From an uncultured Psychroserpens sp. (GTDB lineage Bacteria > Bacteroidota > Bacteroidia > Flavobacteriales > Flavobacteriaceae): a stretch of DNA of 64,000 nt. Position numbers and translations under genes: made by a program. A model generated the notes under the pieces. It was given only the letters and a program-made list of their open reading frames with translations. It searched no databases and was not told where the DNA came from. Positions within the stretch are counted from its first letter, which is position 1. Each line of letters begins with the position of its first letter. The stretch lies in assembly GCA_947488655.1 (NCBI GenBank), contig CANKZZ010000004.1, positions 372,001 through 436,000 of the forward strand, given 5' to 3'. Shown one piece after another: positions 43,378 to 52,139 of the stretch.

Positions 43378-44019
43378 ATGAATTTTGATACGTTCATAAA
43401 ATCTGCTTCAAAAATAAAAAATCTAAATCTTCCAGGAGAAGACTCCCAATTTAAAATGTCTCCTCCTTTTAGAGAATCTCTTATAGATGAAAATAAAGCA
43501 AAAATGAAAACTGCCAGACAGGCTGGTGTAATGGCATTATTTTACCCAAATACAAAAGGAGAAACCTACTTAATATTAATTTTAAGAAAAACCTATAAAG
43601 GTGTGCACTCTGCCCAAGTTGGATTTCCTGGCGGAAAGTTTGAGGAAGAAGATCCTAATTTAGAGTATACAGCTTTAAGAGAGAGCTACGAAGAGGTTGG
43701 TGTGCCAATAACAGATGTTAAAGTCTTAAAGGCAATGACAAAATTATATATACCACCAAGTAACTTTACAGTCTCACCTTATTTAGGTGTCACCGAGCAA
43801 ACGCCACAATTTATAAAGCAAGATGAAGAAGTCGAAGATTTGATAGAAGTGTCATTATCTCATTTTCTGGATGATAATAGTACTACACAAGTAAAAGTAA
43901 TGACCTCAATGAGAATAGAGTTAGAGGTTCCTGCATTTACTCTTAATGGTCATGTGGTTTGGGGAGCAACAGCTATGATGCTTAGTGAACTAAAAGACTT
44001 GTTAAAAATGGTACTATAA
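43378..44019 (+). CDS. NUDIX hydrolase (CoA pyrophosphatase-like)
   Basis: A 213-residue NUDIX enzyme. The box G-x5-E-x7-R-E-x2-E-E is present as G-G-K-F-E-E-E-D...A-L-R-E-S-Y-E-E-V-G. The upstream P-P-F-R-E-S-L, H-S-A-Q-V-G-F-P-G-G and downstream P-P-S-N-F-T-V-S-P-Y-L-G match the CoA-pyrophosphatase/CoAse subgroup (NudL/PCD1). It likely splits CoA or oxidised CoA into phosphopantetheine and ADP. It is transcribed divergently from the cyclophilin gene. Confidence 0.93.
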   Translation: MNFDTFIKSASKIKNLNLPGEDSQFKMSPPFRESLIDENKAKMKTARQAGVMALFYPNTKGETYLILILRKTYKGVHSAQVGFPGGKFEEEDPNLEYTALRESYEEVGVPITDVKVLKAMTKLYIPPSNFTVSPYLGVTEQTPQFIKQDEEVEDLIEVSLSHFLDDNSTTQVKVMTSMRIELEVPAFTLNGHVVWGATAMMLSELKDLLKMVL

Positions 44020-44117
44020 GATATTGTTTTTTGTAAGTTTGTTTTTAGCTTAATGTATTTATCTCGTTTTTATAACAGATAGAAAACTTAACATAAGTTC
44101 AAAAAAAAATAAAATGA

Positions 44118-44918
44118 ATGGGATTATTTAAAAGAAACCCTTTTGGGCATATATTATTTGTAAAGAAGTGGCTAATTAGAATCTTGGGAGCACTTACTCA
44201 TCGTAGGTTTAGAGGTTTTAATGAGTTACAGATTGAAGGTTCTGAAATTATAAAAAACCTTCCAGACACTAATGTGCTTTTTATCTCAAATCATCAAACA
44301 TATTTCGCAGACGTAATTTCTATGTTTCATGTGTTTAATGCAAGTCTAAGTGGTCGATTAGATAATATCAAAAATGTTGGTTATTTATGGAATCCCAAGT
44401 TAAACATGTACTATGTGGCTGCAAAAGAAACTATGAAATCTGGTATAATCCCAAAAATATTTGCTTATACAGGATCTATTAGCATAGAGCGTACCTGGAG
44501 GTCTGAAGGTAAAGATGTTAATCGTCAAGTTAAAATGAGTGATATTACAAGTATAAAAACAGCTTTAGATGATGGTTGGGTTGTGACATTTCCTCAAGGT
44601 ACAACTACACCTTTTAAACCTATTAGAAAAGGTACAGCTCACATTATAAAGCAATATAAACCTATTGTTGTGCCAATAGTTATAGATGGCTTTAGACGAT
44701 CATTTGATAAAAAAGGATTACGTGTAAAAAAGAAAAATGTATACCAAACTTTTGAAGTTAAAGAGCCTTTACAAATAGATTATGAGAATGAGTCTATTGC
44801 AGATATTGTTGAAAAAATAGAATATGCAATTGAGCAGCATCCTTCTTTTTTAAAAGTTATTCCTCAAGAGGTGCTGGAAGAAAAAGAGCGATTAAATCGT
44901 GAGTTGAGAGACTGGTAG
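44118..44918 (+). CDS. PlsC-like acyltransferase with altered motifs
   Basis: A 266-residue membrane-associated protein of the 1-acylglycerol-3-phosphate acyltransferase superfamily. Motif I reads N-H-Q-T-Y-F-A-D: the His and Asp are five residues apart instead of the usual four. Motif III reads F-P-Q-G-T-T rather than F-P-E-G-T-R. Motif IV is V-V-P-I-V-I-D-G. The same fold is clear, but the altered catalytic spacing suggests a different acceptor or a divergent subfamily. It is a single gene, convergent with the ECF sigma operon. Confidence 0.8.
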   Translation: MGLFKRNPFGHILFVKKWLIRILGALTHRRFRGFNELQIEGSEIIKNLPDTNVLFISNHQTYFADVISMFHVFNASLSGRLDNIKNVGYLWNPKLNMYYVAAKETMKSGIIPKIFAYTGSISIERTWRSEGKDVNRQVKMSDITSIKTALDDGWVVTFPQGTTTPFKPIRKGTAHIIKQYKPIVVPIVIDGFRRSFDKKGLRVKKKNVYQTFEVKEPLQIDYENESIADIVEKIEYAIEQHPSFLKVIPQEVLEEKERLNRELRDW

Positions 44919-44963
44919 ATTATGCAAGTGCTTACTTAAATAAAATTATGTAGTTAAGACCTT

Positions 44964-45194
44964 TTAGGCGACCATCTCATAAAGAGCACGAGCTATTACA
45001 ACTAATAACATTAGTAATAAGAGTACAAAAAATAGTTTGGCAAATGTAGATAATACTATTTGTGCTCCTGTAGTGTGATAGCTACCATCATAATTTTTAT
45101 CAAGAATAGATGTAATTTTTTCTTTGTTACGATATCTAATCCACAAATAGAACCAGCCAATAGGATAATAAAGTATTTCGGCAATCAATTCCAT
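44964..45194 (-). CDS. Small two-helix membrane protein
   Basis: A 76-residue protein with hydrophobic stretches at about 5-19 and 47-72 and a charged loop (Y-R-N-K-E-K-I-T-S-I-L-D-K) between. No family recognised. It is the last gene of the ECF sigma operon, 11 bases after the preceding stop. Confidence 0.7.
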   Translation of the reverse strand: MELIAEILYYPIGWFYLWIRYRNKEKITSILDKNYDGSYHTTGAQIVLSTFAKLFFVLLLLMLLVVIARALYEMVA

Positions 45195-45205
45195 TGTTTA
45201 TTAAG

Positions 45206-45673
45206 CTACTCATCAGGATTAAACTCATTAGATTTTTTTGAAGCTTTCTTTTTATTAGTTTCATCATAAAATGAACTAAATAAAAATATCAAGCCTATAA
45301 ATAAGAAAATCTTGGACCAGTCAAAAACCATCGAGAAGACTACAAATATTAATCCTGTAGTAAACATACCATTATCAGTTTTGTTATTTAAATCACTAAT
45401 AATAGGTAAGTTAAATTCTATCAACCCTTCATCTATAAGTACATTATTATGGTACAGCTGTACTGTAATTACTCCTGTAGAAAAGGCTTGTTTTGTAGCA
45501 ATATAAAAAGGCTCTGTTTTACCATACACATCCAGTACAAAATGATGCTTTACGCCAGGAAATGACCATTTTTTAGAAATTTGATATCCGTTAACAGTTA
45601 AAGTCTCGCGACCCATTACATTAACTTCAAATTCAATTTCTTTATTTTCAATATGGAATATAACAGGCTTCAT
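45206..45673 (-). CDS. Membrane protein of the ECF sigma operon
   Basis: A 155-residue protein. The first ~95 residues look like a beta-sandwich (F-E-V-N-V-M-G-R-E-T-L-T-V-N-G). Two membrane segments follow at about 103-122 and 123-138, then a Lys/Ser-rich tail. I do not recognise a family. It is spaced 3 bases from its upstream neighbour and is thus cotranscribed with the sigma gene. An extracytoplasmic or membrane-sensing role is plausible. Confidence 0.7.
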   Translation of the reverse strand: MKPVIFHIENKEIEFEVNVMGRETLTVNGYQISKKWSFPGVKHHFVLDVYGKTEPFYIATKQAFSTGVITVQLYHNNVLIDEGLIEFNLPIISDLNNKTDNGMFTTGLIFVVFSMVFDWSKIFLFIGLIFLFSSFYDETNKKKASKKSNEFNPDE

Positions 45674-45676
45674 ATT

Positions 45677-46318
45677 TTATACTTCTAATTTTTTAAGTTC
45701 CTTGTAATTTCTATTAAGACGTCTTAATAATATACCATAGATAAGACGATAAAATACCCAAAAAACAAGAACAAAGATTCCAGTAAATAATACCATCAGT
45801 ACTGTGGCAACAAACATTTGCTTATCATTAAACTTAGCAAATTGAGGCGCAATTTCTGGATTATTATATACCGAATAATACAAGCCAAATGAGATGGATA
45901 AAAATGCCATTACCAGATTGTAAATCACATAATACTTTATGATTTTTCTCGTTTTTAAAATTTTACCCATTAATTTTTTAGCATTATCGGTCACTGTGAT
46001 GGTTCGATAAGTTTTGTACAATAGATACACAAAGGTTAAAATTATGGCATAACTAAACACCGTAATTGCAAGAAGTATCATGCTGTTACCACCATACATT
46101 GCGGTTAACTCTGCACGATATTCAGCAGATGCAAAATAAGGATAACTATTAAGGATAATCCAAAATAGTAGTTCGGCAATACTAATGTAAAAAAGCGTTT
46201 TTACAATAGATGATGACTTTTTTTGCATCATCGGGTATATATCTTTGCTAGAAATCTTTTGATCTTCTCGCGCACTATTGGCTTGCCAATCTTTTTTTAA
46301 TAATTCTAATTCATCCAT
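45677..46318 (-). CDS. Putative anti-sigma-type membrane protein
   Basis: A 213-residue protein. A cytoplasmic N-terminus of ~35 residues (D-E-L-E-L-L-K-K-D-W) is followed by four membrane helices (about 40-58, 79-102, 125-148 and 165-193) and a basic tail. The gene follows the sigma gene by 4 bases, the usual place for an anti-sigma factor. No classical zinc-binding anti-sigma (ZAS) motif is visible, so the assignment rests on context. Confidence 0.65.
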   Translation of the reverse strand: MDELELLKKDWQANSAREDQKISSKDIYPMMQKKSSSIVKTLFYISIAELLFWIILNSYPYFASAEYRAELTAMYGGNSMILLAITVFSYAIILTFVYLLYKTYRTITVTDNAKKLMGKILKTRKIIKYYVIYNLVMAFLSISFGLYYSVYNNPEIAPQFAKFNDKQMFVATVLMVLFTGIFVLVFWVFYRLIYGILLRRLNRNYKELKKLEV

Positions 46319-46322
46319 CGTA

Positions 46323-46817
46323 TCACGGATTTAATATTGTTCTTAATTTTTTCTTTACCCTGTTCATCTTCACACGAGCATTAACTTCGCTTATACCAAG
46401 GGTTTCACTAATCTCGCTATAGTTTTTATCTTCCAAATACAAAAAGACTAACGCCTTTTCAATATCATTTAGTTGATGCACTGCTTTGTACAATAATTTA
46501 AGTTGTTGTTCTTCAGTATCATCATAATCTTCAGATTTAATTTTAAAAGAAACAAGCTCAAACTCTTGTGTTTTTATGGTGCGCTTAGACTTTCTATATA
46601 ATGTAATTGCAGTATTTAATCCCACACGATACATCCAAGTGCTAAACTTTGCATCTCCTCTAAATTTTGGATATGCCTTCCATAATTGTATAGTTATCTC
46701 TTGAAACAAATCATTATGAGCATCTTGATTATTGGTATATAATCTACATACTTTGTGCACAATGTTTTGATGCTTCTCAAGTAATTCTACAAAACTATTT
46801 TCGAGTTCTTTATTCAA
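46323..46817 (-). CDS. ECF-type RNA polymerase sigma factor
   Basis: A 164-residue sigma-70 family protein with region 2 (D-L-F-Q-E-I-T-I-Q-L-W-K-A-Y, F-S-T-W-M-Y-R-V-G-L-N) and region 4 (L-Y-L-E-D-K-N-Y-S-E-I-S-E-T-L-G-I-S-E). Region 3 is missing, as in extracytoplasmic-function sigma factors. It heads a four-gene minus-strand operon of membrane proteins, of which the first is probably its anti-sigma. The stimulus and regulon are not visible here. Confidence 0.93.
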   Translation of the reverse strand: MNKELENSFVELLEKHQNIVHKVCRLYTNNQDAHNDLFQEITIQLWKAYPKFRGDAKFSTWMYRVGLNTAITLYRKSKRTIKTQEFELVSFKIKSEDYDDTEEQQLKLLYKAVHQLNDIEKALVFLYLEDKNYSEISETLGISEVNARVKMNRVKKKLRTILNP

Positions 46818-46917
46818 ATTTTTGATTAGTTAGTTACTTATTGGTAGTATTAATATTTAAAATGTTACAACTTAATAAGCATTAATTTAAAATTAAAATT
46901 TTAAGTGGCATTATTTG

Positions 46918-46925
46918 TATCTTTG
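46918..46925 (+). promoter_or_regulatory. -7 promoter box before the NADH dehydrogenase gene
   Basis: TATCTTTG fits TAnnTTTG and lies 27 bases before the ATG at 46953. The -33 element is weak. Confidence 0.5.
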
Positions 46926-46952
46926 AGTATCACATTTTAAGTGACATTTAAT

Positions 46953-48224
46953 ATGAATATTCCGCAAACAAAGTATCCAAGAGTTGTTATTATAGGAGGT
47001 GGATTTGCAGGTGTTAATTTGGTAAAATCATTAGCCAATAAAGACTTGCAAGTTGTTTTAATAGACAAACATAATTACCATACATTTCAACCATTATTAT
47101 ATCAAGTTTCTAGTTCTGGTTTAGAACCAGACTCTATAGCTTATCCACTTAGAAAAGTAATAAAAAAGCATAAAAATTCATTTTTCAGGTTTGCCGAAGT
47201 AAAACATATTGATGCCTCAAAAAATGAAATTTCTACAAGTATAGGAAATCTTAATTATGATTATTTAGTAATTGCAACAGGTACTAAAACCAATTTTTTT
47301 GGTAACCAAGCCATACAAAATAACAGTATGCCTATGAAGAGTATTCCGCAGGCATTAAATATTAGGAGCTTAATACTACAAAATTTTGAAAAAGCAGCAA
47401 TTGCTAATTCCGAAGATGTAAGACAAACCTATTTAAATTTTGTTATCGTTGGAGGAGGACCAACAGGTGTAGAATTAGCAGGAGCTATTGCAGAATTAAA
47501 AAATAACATTTTACCAAAAGATTATAAAGATTTAAATAGTAGCGATATGCAAATTCATTTGCTTGAAGGAGCAGATAGGTTGTTACCTCCAATGAGTGAG
47601 CACGCTTCAAAAAAAGCACAGTTATTTCTTAAAGAACTTGGCGTACATGTACACACTAATGTCATTGTAAAAAATTATGACGGTAAGCTTGTTACAACTA
47701 ATACAGACTTAACCTTATATACCGAAACCCTAATCTGGGCTGCAGGCGTTACAGGTGCTCCAATTTTAGGGCTTAAGGCAGATTCTTTAATAGAAAAAGC
47801 AAATCGTTACAAAGTAAATCGTTTTAATCAAATAGCAGGTTACGACAATATTTTTGCTGTTGGAGATATAGCTTCTATGAGTACCGAAGAATTTCCTAAA
47901 GGTCACCCTCAAGTTGCCCAGCCAGCAATACAACAAGGTAAACTGTTAGGCGAAAATTTAATAAAAATCATTAAAAAGCAGTCGCCAAAACCTTTTGTAT
48001 ATAATGATAAAGGCTCTATGGCTACCATAGGTCGTAACAAAGCTGTTGTAGATTTAAAACATTATAAATTTGGCGGTTTCTTTGCTTGGTTTGTTTGGAT
48101 GTTTATCCATTTAATGTCTCTGGTAGGTTTTAGAAATAGAGTAATTGTCTTTTTTAACTGGACGTATAATTACATCAATTTTGATAAAGCAGCACGCTTA
48201 ATTATTAGACCATTTAAAAAATAA
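46953..48224 (+). CDS. Type II NADH dehydrogenase / FAD-dependent oxidoreductase
   Basis: Starting at ATG 46953 gives 423 residues (the frame also contains a GTG 12 bases earlier). It has two Rossmann dinucleotide folds: V-V-I-I-G-G-G-F-A-G-V-N-L near the N-terminus for FAD and F-V-I-V-G-G-G-P-T-G-V-E-L-A-G for NADH. A-V-G-D-I-A follows near residue 300. It ends in amphipathic/hydrophobic helices (F-F-A-W-F-V-W-M-F-I-H-L) that anchor type II NADH dehydrogenases to the membrane. It passes electrons to quinone without pumping protons. An interspersed repeat follows. Confidence 0.93.
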   Translation: MNIPQTKYPRVVIIGGGFAGVNLVKSLANKDLQVVLIDKHNYHTFQPLLYQVSSSGLEPDSIAYPLRKVIKKHKNSFFRFAEVKHIDASKNEISTSIGNLNYDYLVIATGTKTNFFGNQAIQNNSMPMKSIPQALNIRSLILQNFEKAAIANSEDVRQTYLNFVIVGGGPTGVELAGAIAELKNNILPKDYKDLNSSDMQIHLLEGADRLLPPMSEHASKKAQLFLKELGVHVHTNVIVKNYDGKLVTTNTDLTLYTETLIWAAGVTGAPILGLKADSLIEKANRYKVNRFNQIAGYDNIFAVGDIASMSTEEFPKGHPQVAQPAIQQGKLLGENLIKIIKKQSPKPFVYNDKGSMATIGRNKAVVDLKHYKFGGFFAWFVWMFIHLMSLVGFRNRVIVFFNWTYNYINFDKAARLIIRPFKK

Positions 48225-48232
48225 TAGTTTTT

Positions 48233-48325
48233 GGGCGTTCCCAACCTACGCTTAAGCTTCGTTTGGTCAGGCTGTACACTATATCTTTTGTAAAAACAAA
48301 AGGATGTCGTTTCCATCCTTAACGC
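48233..48325. repeat. Flavobacterial interspersed palindromic element
   Basis: Starts GGGCGTTCCC and ends ATCCTTAACGC; the ends are inverted (GCGTT/AACGC). Inside are CTTTTGT...ACAAAAG and AAGGATG...CATCCTT hairpins and the string GGTCAGGCTGTACACTATAT. This matches, from memory, a GGGCGTTCCC...GGATG..TTCCATCC repeat family scattered through Flavobacteriaceae genomes. Its right end supplies the stop codon of the lysoplasmalogenase gene. Confidence 0.75.
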
Positions 48326-48999
48326 ACAGCTTGGTCTAGCTTCACAATTCCTAAAATGATTAAAAACTGAGCAATTGCATATGTAAGCATAATGCTAATA
48401 TTTGAAAAAGGTAATGATTCATAAAACTTATTTAGTGCCAAAATACTATCAGACAATAAAAAGAATAGTGCACCTATAAATACCAAAGTATAACTTAGTT
48501 TAGATACAGTGCCTTTTCGCAAATAAGCAGTTGCAGACATGCATAAAATGACCAGCATATAGATGATGACAGGAACGAGCATTTCTTTTAAACCATCTTG
48601 TATAATATAAAATAGACTAGCAGCAAAAACCATTAAAAGCGCCATAAACCAATAGGCACTCAGCGCTTTGTTTCTATGTTTTAAAAATGCAATTACATAC
48701 ATAATATGCGCTAGTAAAAAAGCAACCAAACCAAATAAAAAATAGTTTGGAGACTTGTCTACAAACATAAGTAGGATATCTCCAGCGAGAGAAAACCATA
48801 AGGCCAAAATAATTAATAAACGTAATGATTTATTGATTGATTTACATTTCAGAAAAAAGAAAATCAACAACGATATTACAATTGCAGGTTTAAAAACATA
48901 GTATAAAATAGATAAAGCGTCTATTGAGCCAGAAATCAATTCGATTAGGACAATTAAACTATAAATAAAACAAAATTTCTTTTCTAAAGTAGTTAGCAT
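48319..48999 (-). CDS. Lysoplasmalogenase (YhhN family)
   Basis: A 226-residue integral membrane protein with about eight hydrophobic helices. The YhhN/TMEM86 pattern is visible: Y-Y-V-F-K-P-A-I-V early, then L-W-F-S-L-A-G-D-I-L-L-M-F, with the conserved Asp in the membrane, and L-L-S-D-S-I-L-A-L-N-K-F near the end. TMEM86 relatives hydrolyse lysoplasmalogens. The stop codon lies inside the palindromic repeat at 48233-48325. It is convergent with the NADH dehydrogenase gene. Confidence 0.9.
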   Translation of the reverse strand: MLTTLEKKFCFIYSLIVLIELISGSIDALSILYYVFKPAIVISLLIFFFLKCKSINKSLRLLIILALWFSLAGDILLMFVDKSPNYFLFGLVAFLLAHIMYVIAFLKHRNKALSAYWFMALLMVFAASLFYIIQDGLKEMLVPVIIYMLVILCMSATAYLRKGTVSKLSYTLVFIGALFFLLSDSILALNKFYESLPFSNISIMLTYAIAQFLIILGIVKLDQAVR

Positions 49000-49133
49000 T
49001 TTTAATTGAGTTTCTCAAAAATATGCATTTCGGTATTGATTTTTAACAATTGGGTCACATAGAATTTATTTAACACCAGTTGATGTTCATCTTTGACTTA
49101 TCAATCAAAAACGCACTATATAAATCATCAACC

Positions 49134-51287
49134 ATGCAAAAATTAATCACACTTATTGCAATTTTCATCTCATCAATGACTATTGCGCAAACTACAATCT
49201 CTGGTAAAGTTACCGATACCAAAAACCTACCCGTTTTTGGAGCAAATGTTTACCTAGACGGAACCTATGATGGAGCAACAACAGATGATCAAGGGAATTT
49301 CACATTTACAACTACTGAATTAGGCATGCAAAGTTTAATTATTTCCTTTTTGTCTTATGAGTCTAAAACAATTTCGGCAGAAGTTTCTACACTTAAAAAT
49401 TTAAAAATTACTCTACGAGAAGATATGGAGTCTTTAGATGCTGTGGTAATTTCGGCAGGAACTTTTGAAGCAAGTGATAATAGCAAGGTCTCTGTTTTAA
49501 AACCGTTAGATGTTGTAACAACAGCGAGTGCTTTAGGTGATTTTGTTGGAGCCTTACAAACCTTGCCAGGAACTTCTACTGTGTCAGAAGATGGAAGGCT
49601 TTTTGTACGAGGAGGAGATGCTAACGAAACTCAAATTTTTATAGATGGCATTCGGGTATTTACTCCATATTCTCCAACGCCAAATAATGTCCCAACTCGA
49701 GGGCGTTACTCGCCATTTCTTTTTGACGGAATTACGTTTTCTACAGGTGGATACTCTGCAGAATATGGTAACGCACTTTCAAGTGTATTGCTACTAAATA
49801 CTATTGATGAGCCAGACCAAGAAAAAACCGAAATAGGAATAATGACTGTTGGTGGTTCTTTAGGTCGTACCGAGAAATGGGATAAAACCTCATTAAGTGT
49901 CAATGCATCATATATTAATTTAGCACCTTATAATGCTTTGTTTCCAGACCGTAATGATTGGCAATCACCTTTTGAAGGAGCTCAGGGCGAAGCAGTTTTT
50001 AGACAAAAATTTAATAACGGAATGCTAAAGTTTTATGCAGCATTTGATACCTCTAAATTTGATTTAATACAAGAAGATATTAACGATGATCAAGGCGTAC
50101 GATTTAAACTAAATAATAAAAACTTTTACGCAAATACATCATATCAAGGTGTTTTAGGTAAAGGTTGGTCTTTAAATACAGGTTTGAGTTACACAATTGC
50201 TAAGACAGATTTTTCGTTTGTAGATAACAATATTGAAGATGATGAAAACTCAGCGCACCTTAAGCTAAAGCTAAAAAAACGTTTTAATAGTAGGTTTAAA
50301 CTTTATTTTGGAGCAGAGCATTTTGCCACTAAATTTAACGAGGGATTTTCTTCAAATAATGTTTCACCTATAGGCTATGGTTATACTAGTAATAATTCGG
50401 CGTTTTTTGTAGAGTCTGATATTATTTTAAGTAAAAACTTTGCAGCCAAAGTAGGAGTAAGAGCAGATGATTATAAATTATCTAATGAATTAAAAATAGC
50501 ACCAAGAATTTCAATTGCCTATAAAACGTCTGCAAATGGTCAATTGTCTTTAGCGTATGGTAGTTTTTATCAAAACGCACCTAGTAGTATTTTAAAATTT
50601 GATTCAACTGTGAAATCTCAAAATACCTATCATTATATTTTAAATTATCAATATGTAAATAATGGTCGTCTATTTCGTGCAGAGCTTTATAGAAAAGAAT
50701 ATAATGATTTAGTGAAATTTGACACAGATTTCGAGAATTTTGATAGTAATTATTCTAATTCAGGCTCTGGTTTTGCACAAGGTTTAGATGTTTTTTGGAG
50801 AGACAATAAAAGTGTAAAAAACGTAGATTATTGGTTGAGTTACTCCTATTTAGATACAGAGAGAGATTATAGAAATTACCCAACAAAAGCACAACCCAAT
50901 TTTGCAAACACTCACAATTTTTCTGCAGTTGCTAAATATTTTATCGAAGACTGGAAAAGTCAATTAGGCTTTAGCTACACGTATGCATCTGGACGACCTT
51001 ATACAAATCCAAATACCAGTACATTTTTGGGAGAAATGACAAAAAGTTATAATAGTGTAAGTCTAAATTGGGCGTATTTAATTTCGCCTCAAAAAATACT
51101 TTATTTATCTGTAAACAATGCGTTTGCTTTTAAGAATGTTAATGGTTATCAGTACGCAAATACGCCAGATGTTAACGGTAATTTTGCAAGACGCACTTTA
51201 AGACCAGCAGCAGATCAATTTTTCTTCATAGGTTTCTTTTGGACAATTAGTGAAGATGGGACAGATAACCAACTAGATAATTTGTAA
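49134..51287 (+). CDS. TonB-dependent outer membrane receptor
   Basis: Starting at ATG 49134 gives 717 residues with a signal peptide (MQKLITLIAIFISSMTIAQ); the longer frame would bury it. Next comes a carboxypeptidase-regulatory-like module (T-I-S-G-K-V-T-D-T-K-N-L-P-V-F-G-A-N), then a plug (S-A-L-G-D-F-V-G-A-L-Q-T-L-P-G-T, R-G-G-D-A-N-E-T-Q) and a long beta-barrel. It imports an unknown ligand with TonB energy. No SusD partner follows, so polysaccharide uptake is not indicated. Confidence 0.95.
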   Translation: MQKLITLIAIFISSMTIAQTTISGKVTDTKNLPVFGANVYLDGTYDGATTDDQGNFTFTTTELGMQSLIISFLSYESKTISAEVSTLKNLKITLREDMESLDAVVISAGTFEASDNSKVSVLKPLDVVTTASALGDFVGALQTLPGTSTVSEDGRLFVRGGDANETQIFIDGIRVFTPYSPTPNNVPTRGRYSPFLFDGITFSTGGYSAEYGNALSSVLLLNTIDEPDQEKTEIGIMTVGGSLGRTEKWDKTSLSVNASYINLAPYNALFPDRNDWQSPFEGAQGEAVFRQKFNNGMLKFYAAFDTSKFDLIQEDINDDQGVRFKLNNKNFYANTSYQGVLGKGWSLNTGLSYTIAKTDFSFVDNNIEDDENSAHLKLKLKKRFNSRFKLYFGAEHFATKFNEGFSSNNVSPIGYGYTSNNSAFFVESDIILSKNFAAKVGVRADDYKLSNELKIAPRISIAYKTSANGQLSLAYGSFYQNAPSSILKFDSTVKSQNTYHYILNYQYVNNGRLFRAELYRKEYNDLVKFDTDFENFDSNYSNSGSGFAQGLDVFWRDNKSVKNVDYWLSYSYLDTERDYRNYPTKAQPNFANTHNFSAVAKYFIEDWKSQLGFSYTYASGRPYTNPNTSTFLGEMTKSYNSVSLNWAYLISPQKILYLSVNNAFAFKNVNGYQYANTPDVNGNFARRTLRPAADQFFFIGFFWTISEDGTDNQLDNL

Positions 51288-51485
51288 GTTTTTATCATAA
51301 ATCTTTAGTAGGTTATGATTGGCGTATCAATGTTAAAGTCGAATTATTATTTGTAATCCTTTAGATGCTTTAAAATAATTTCAGTTAAAAATTGATTAAC
51401 AAAAAAACTATTAGAGCCAAATTAATCATCATTTGGAGTAATGCATTGGCTCTATTAATCGTTTATTTGTGGCTTAAACTAAATT

Positions 51486-52112
51486 ATGATTTTTTTTACT
51501 TGCGTGCTTTTGGGTTTTGTAATAGCTGCAACTGGCAGTATTACACCTAGTTTTTTAAATTTAACTGTTGTTAAGTTTAGTCTAAAAAGCGGTAAAAAAT
51601 CTGCATTATATCTCATTGGTGGTTTTGCTACAGTACTCTTTTTTCAAGCAAATATTGGTGCTTATTTATCGAGTATATTAATGAAAAATTCAGAGTACAT
51701 TGTAACTATTCAAAAAATAGGTACAGGTATCTTAATACTGTTATCTATAAATTTCTTTAGATTATATTTTTCCGCAGATAAAAAGATAAAAAAAGTAAAA
51801 ATAGATAAGTCTAAAGCTTATTTACATGGTATTATGATGTCTTTACTAAACACCTTTGCAATACCATTTTACTTTACTACAATTTCATTTTTAATAGGGT
51901 TAGAGTATTTTGAGTATTCATTAATAAATAGTTTGTATTTCTCTATTGGCTCTACAGCAGGTTCATTTTCTTTATATGCGTTGTATGCAACTGTAGCTAG
52001 TAAAATAGAGCATAAACTTTCTTTTGTGGCAACCAAAATGGATTTTATTTTAGGCTGCTTAACTGGTGTAGTTGGTATTGGTAATTTAATTTACCTAATG
52101 TATTTCAAATAA
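51486..52112 (+). CDS. LysE-family amino-acid exporter-like membrane protein
   Basis: A 208-residue protein with six membrane helices. The start F-V-I-A-A-T-G-S-I-T-P-S-F-L-N-L and the A-L-Y-L-I-G-G-F segment match LysE/RhtB translocators, which export amino acids. The usual G-P-x4-P of the first helix appears as G-S-I-T-P-S. The substrate is unknown. It ends 27 bases before the stop of the convergent pseudouridine synthase gene. Confidence 0.82.
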   Translation: MIFFTCVLLGFVIAATGSITPSFLNLTVVKFSLKSGKKSALYLIGGFATVLFFQANIGAYLSSILMKNSEYIVTIQKIGTGILILLSINFFRLYFSADKKIKKVKIDKSKAYLHGIMMSLLNTFAIPFYFTTISFLIGLEYFEYSLINSLYFSIGSTAGSFSLYALYATVASKIEHKLSFVATKMDFILGCLTGVVGIGNLIYLMYFK

Positions 52113-52139
52113 AAGAACTTAAAAATAGCCTTAATTGTT

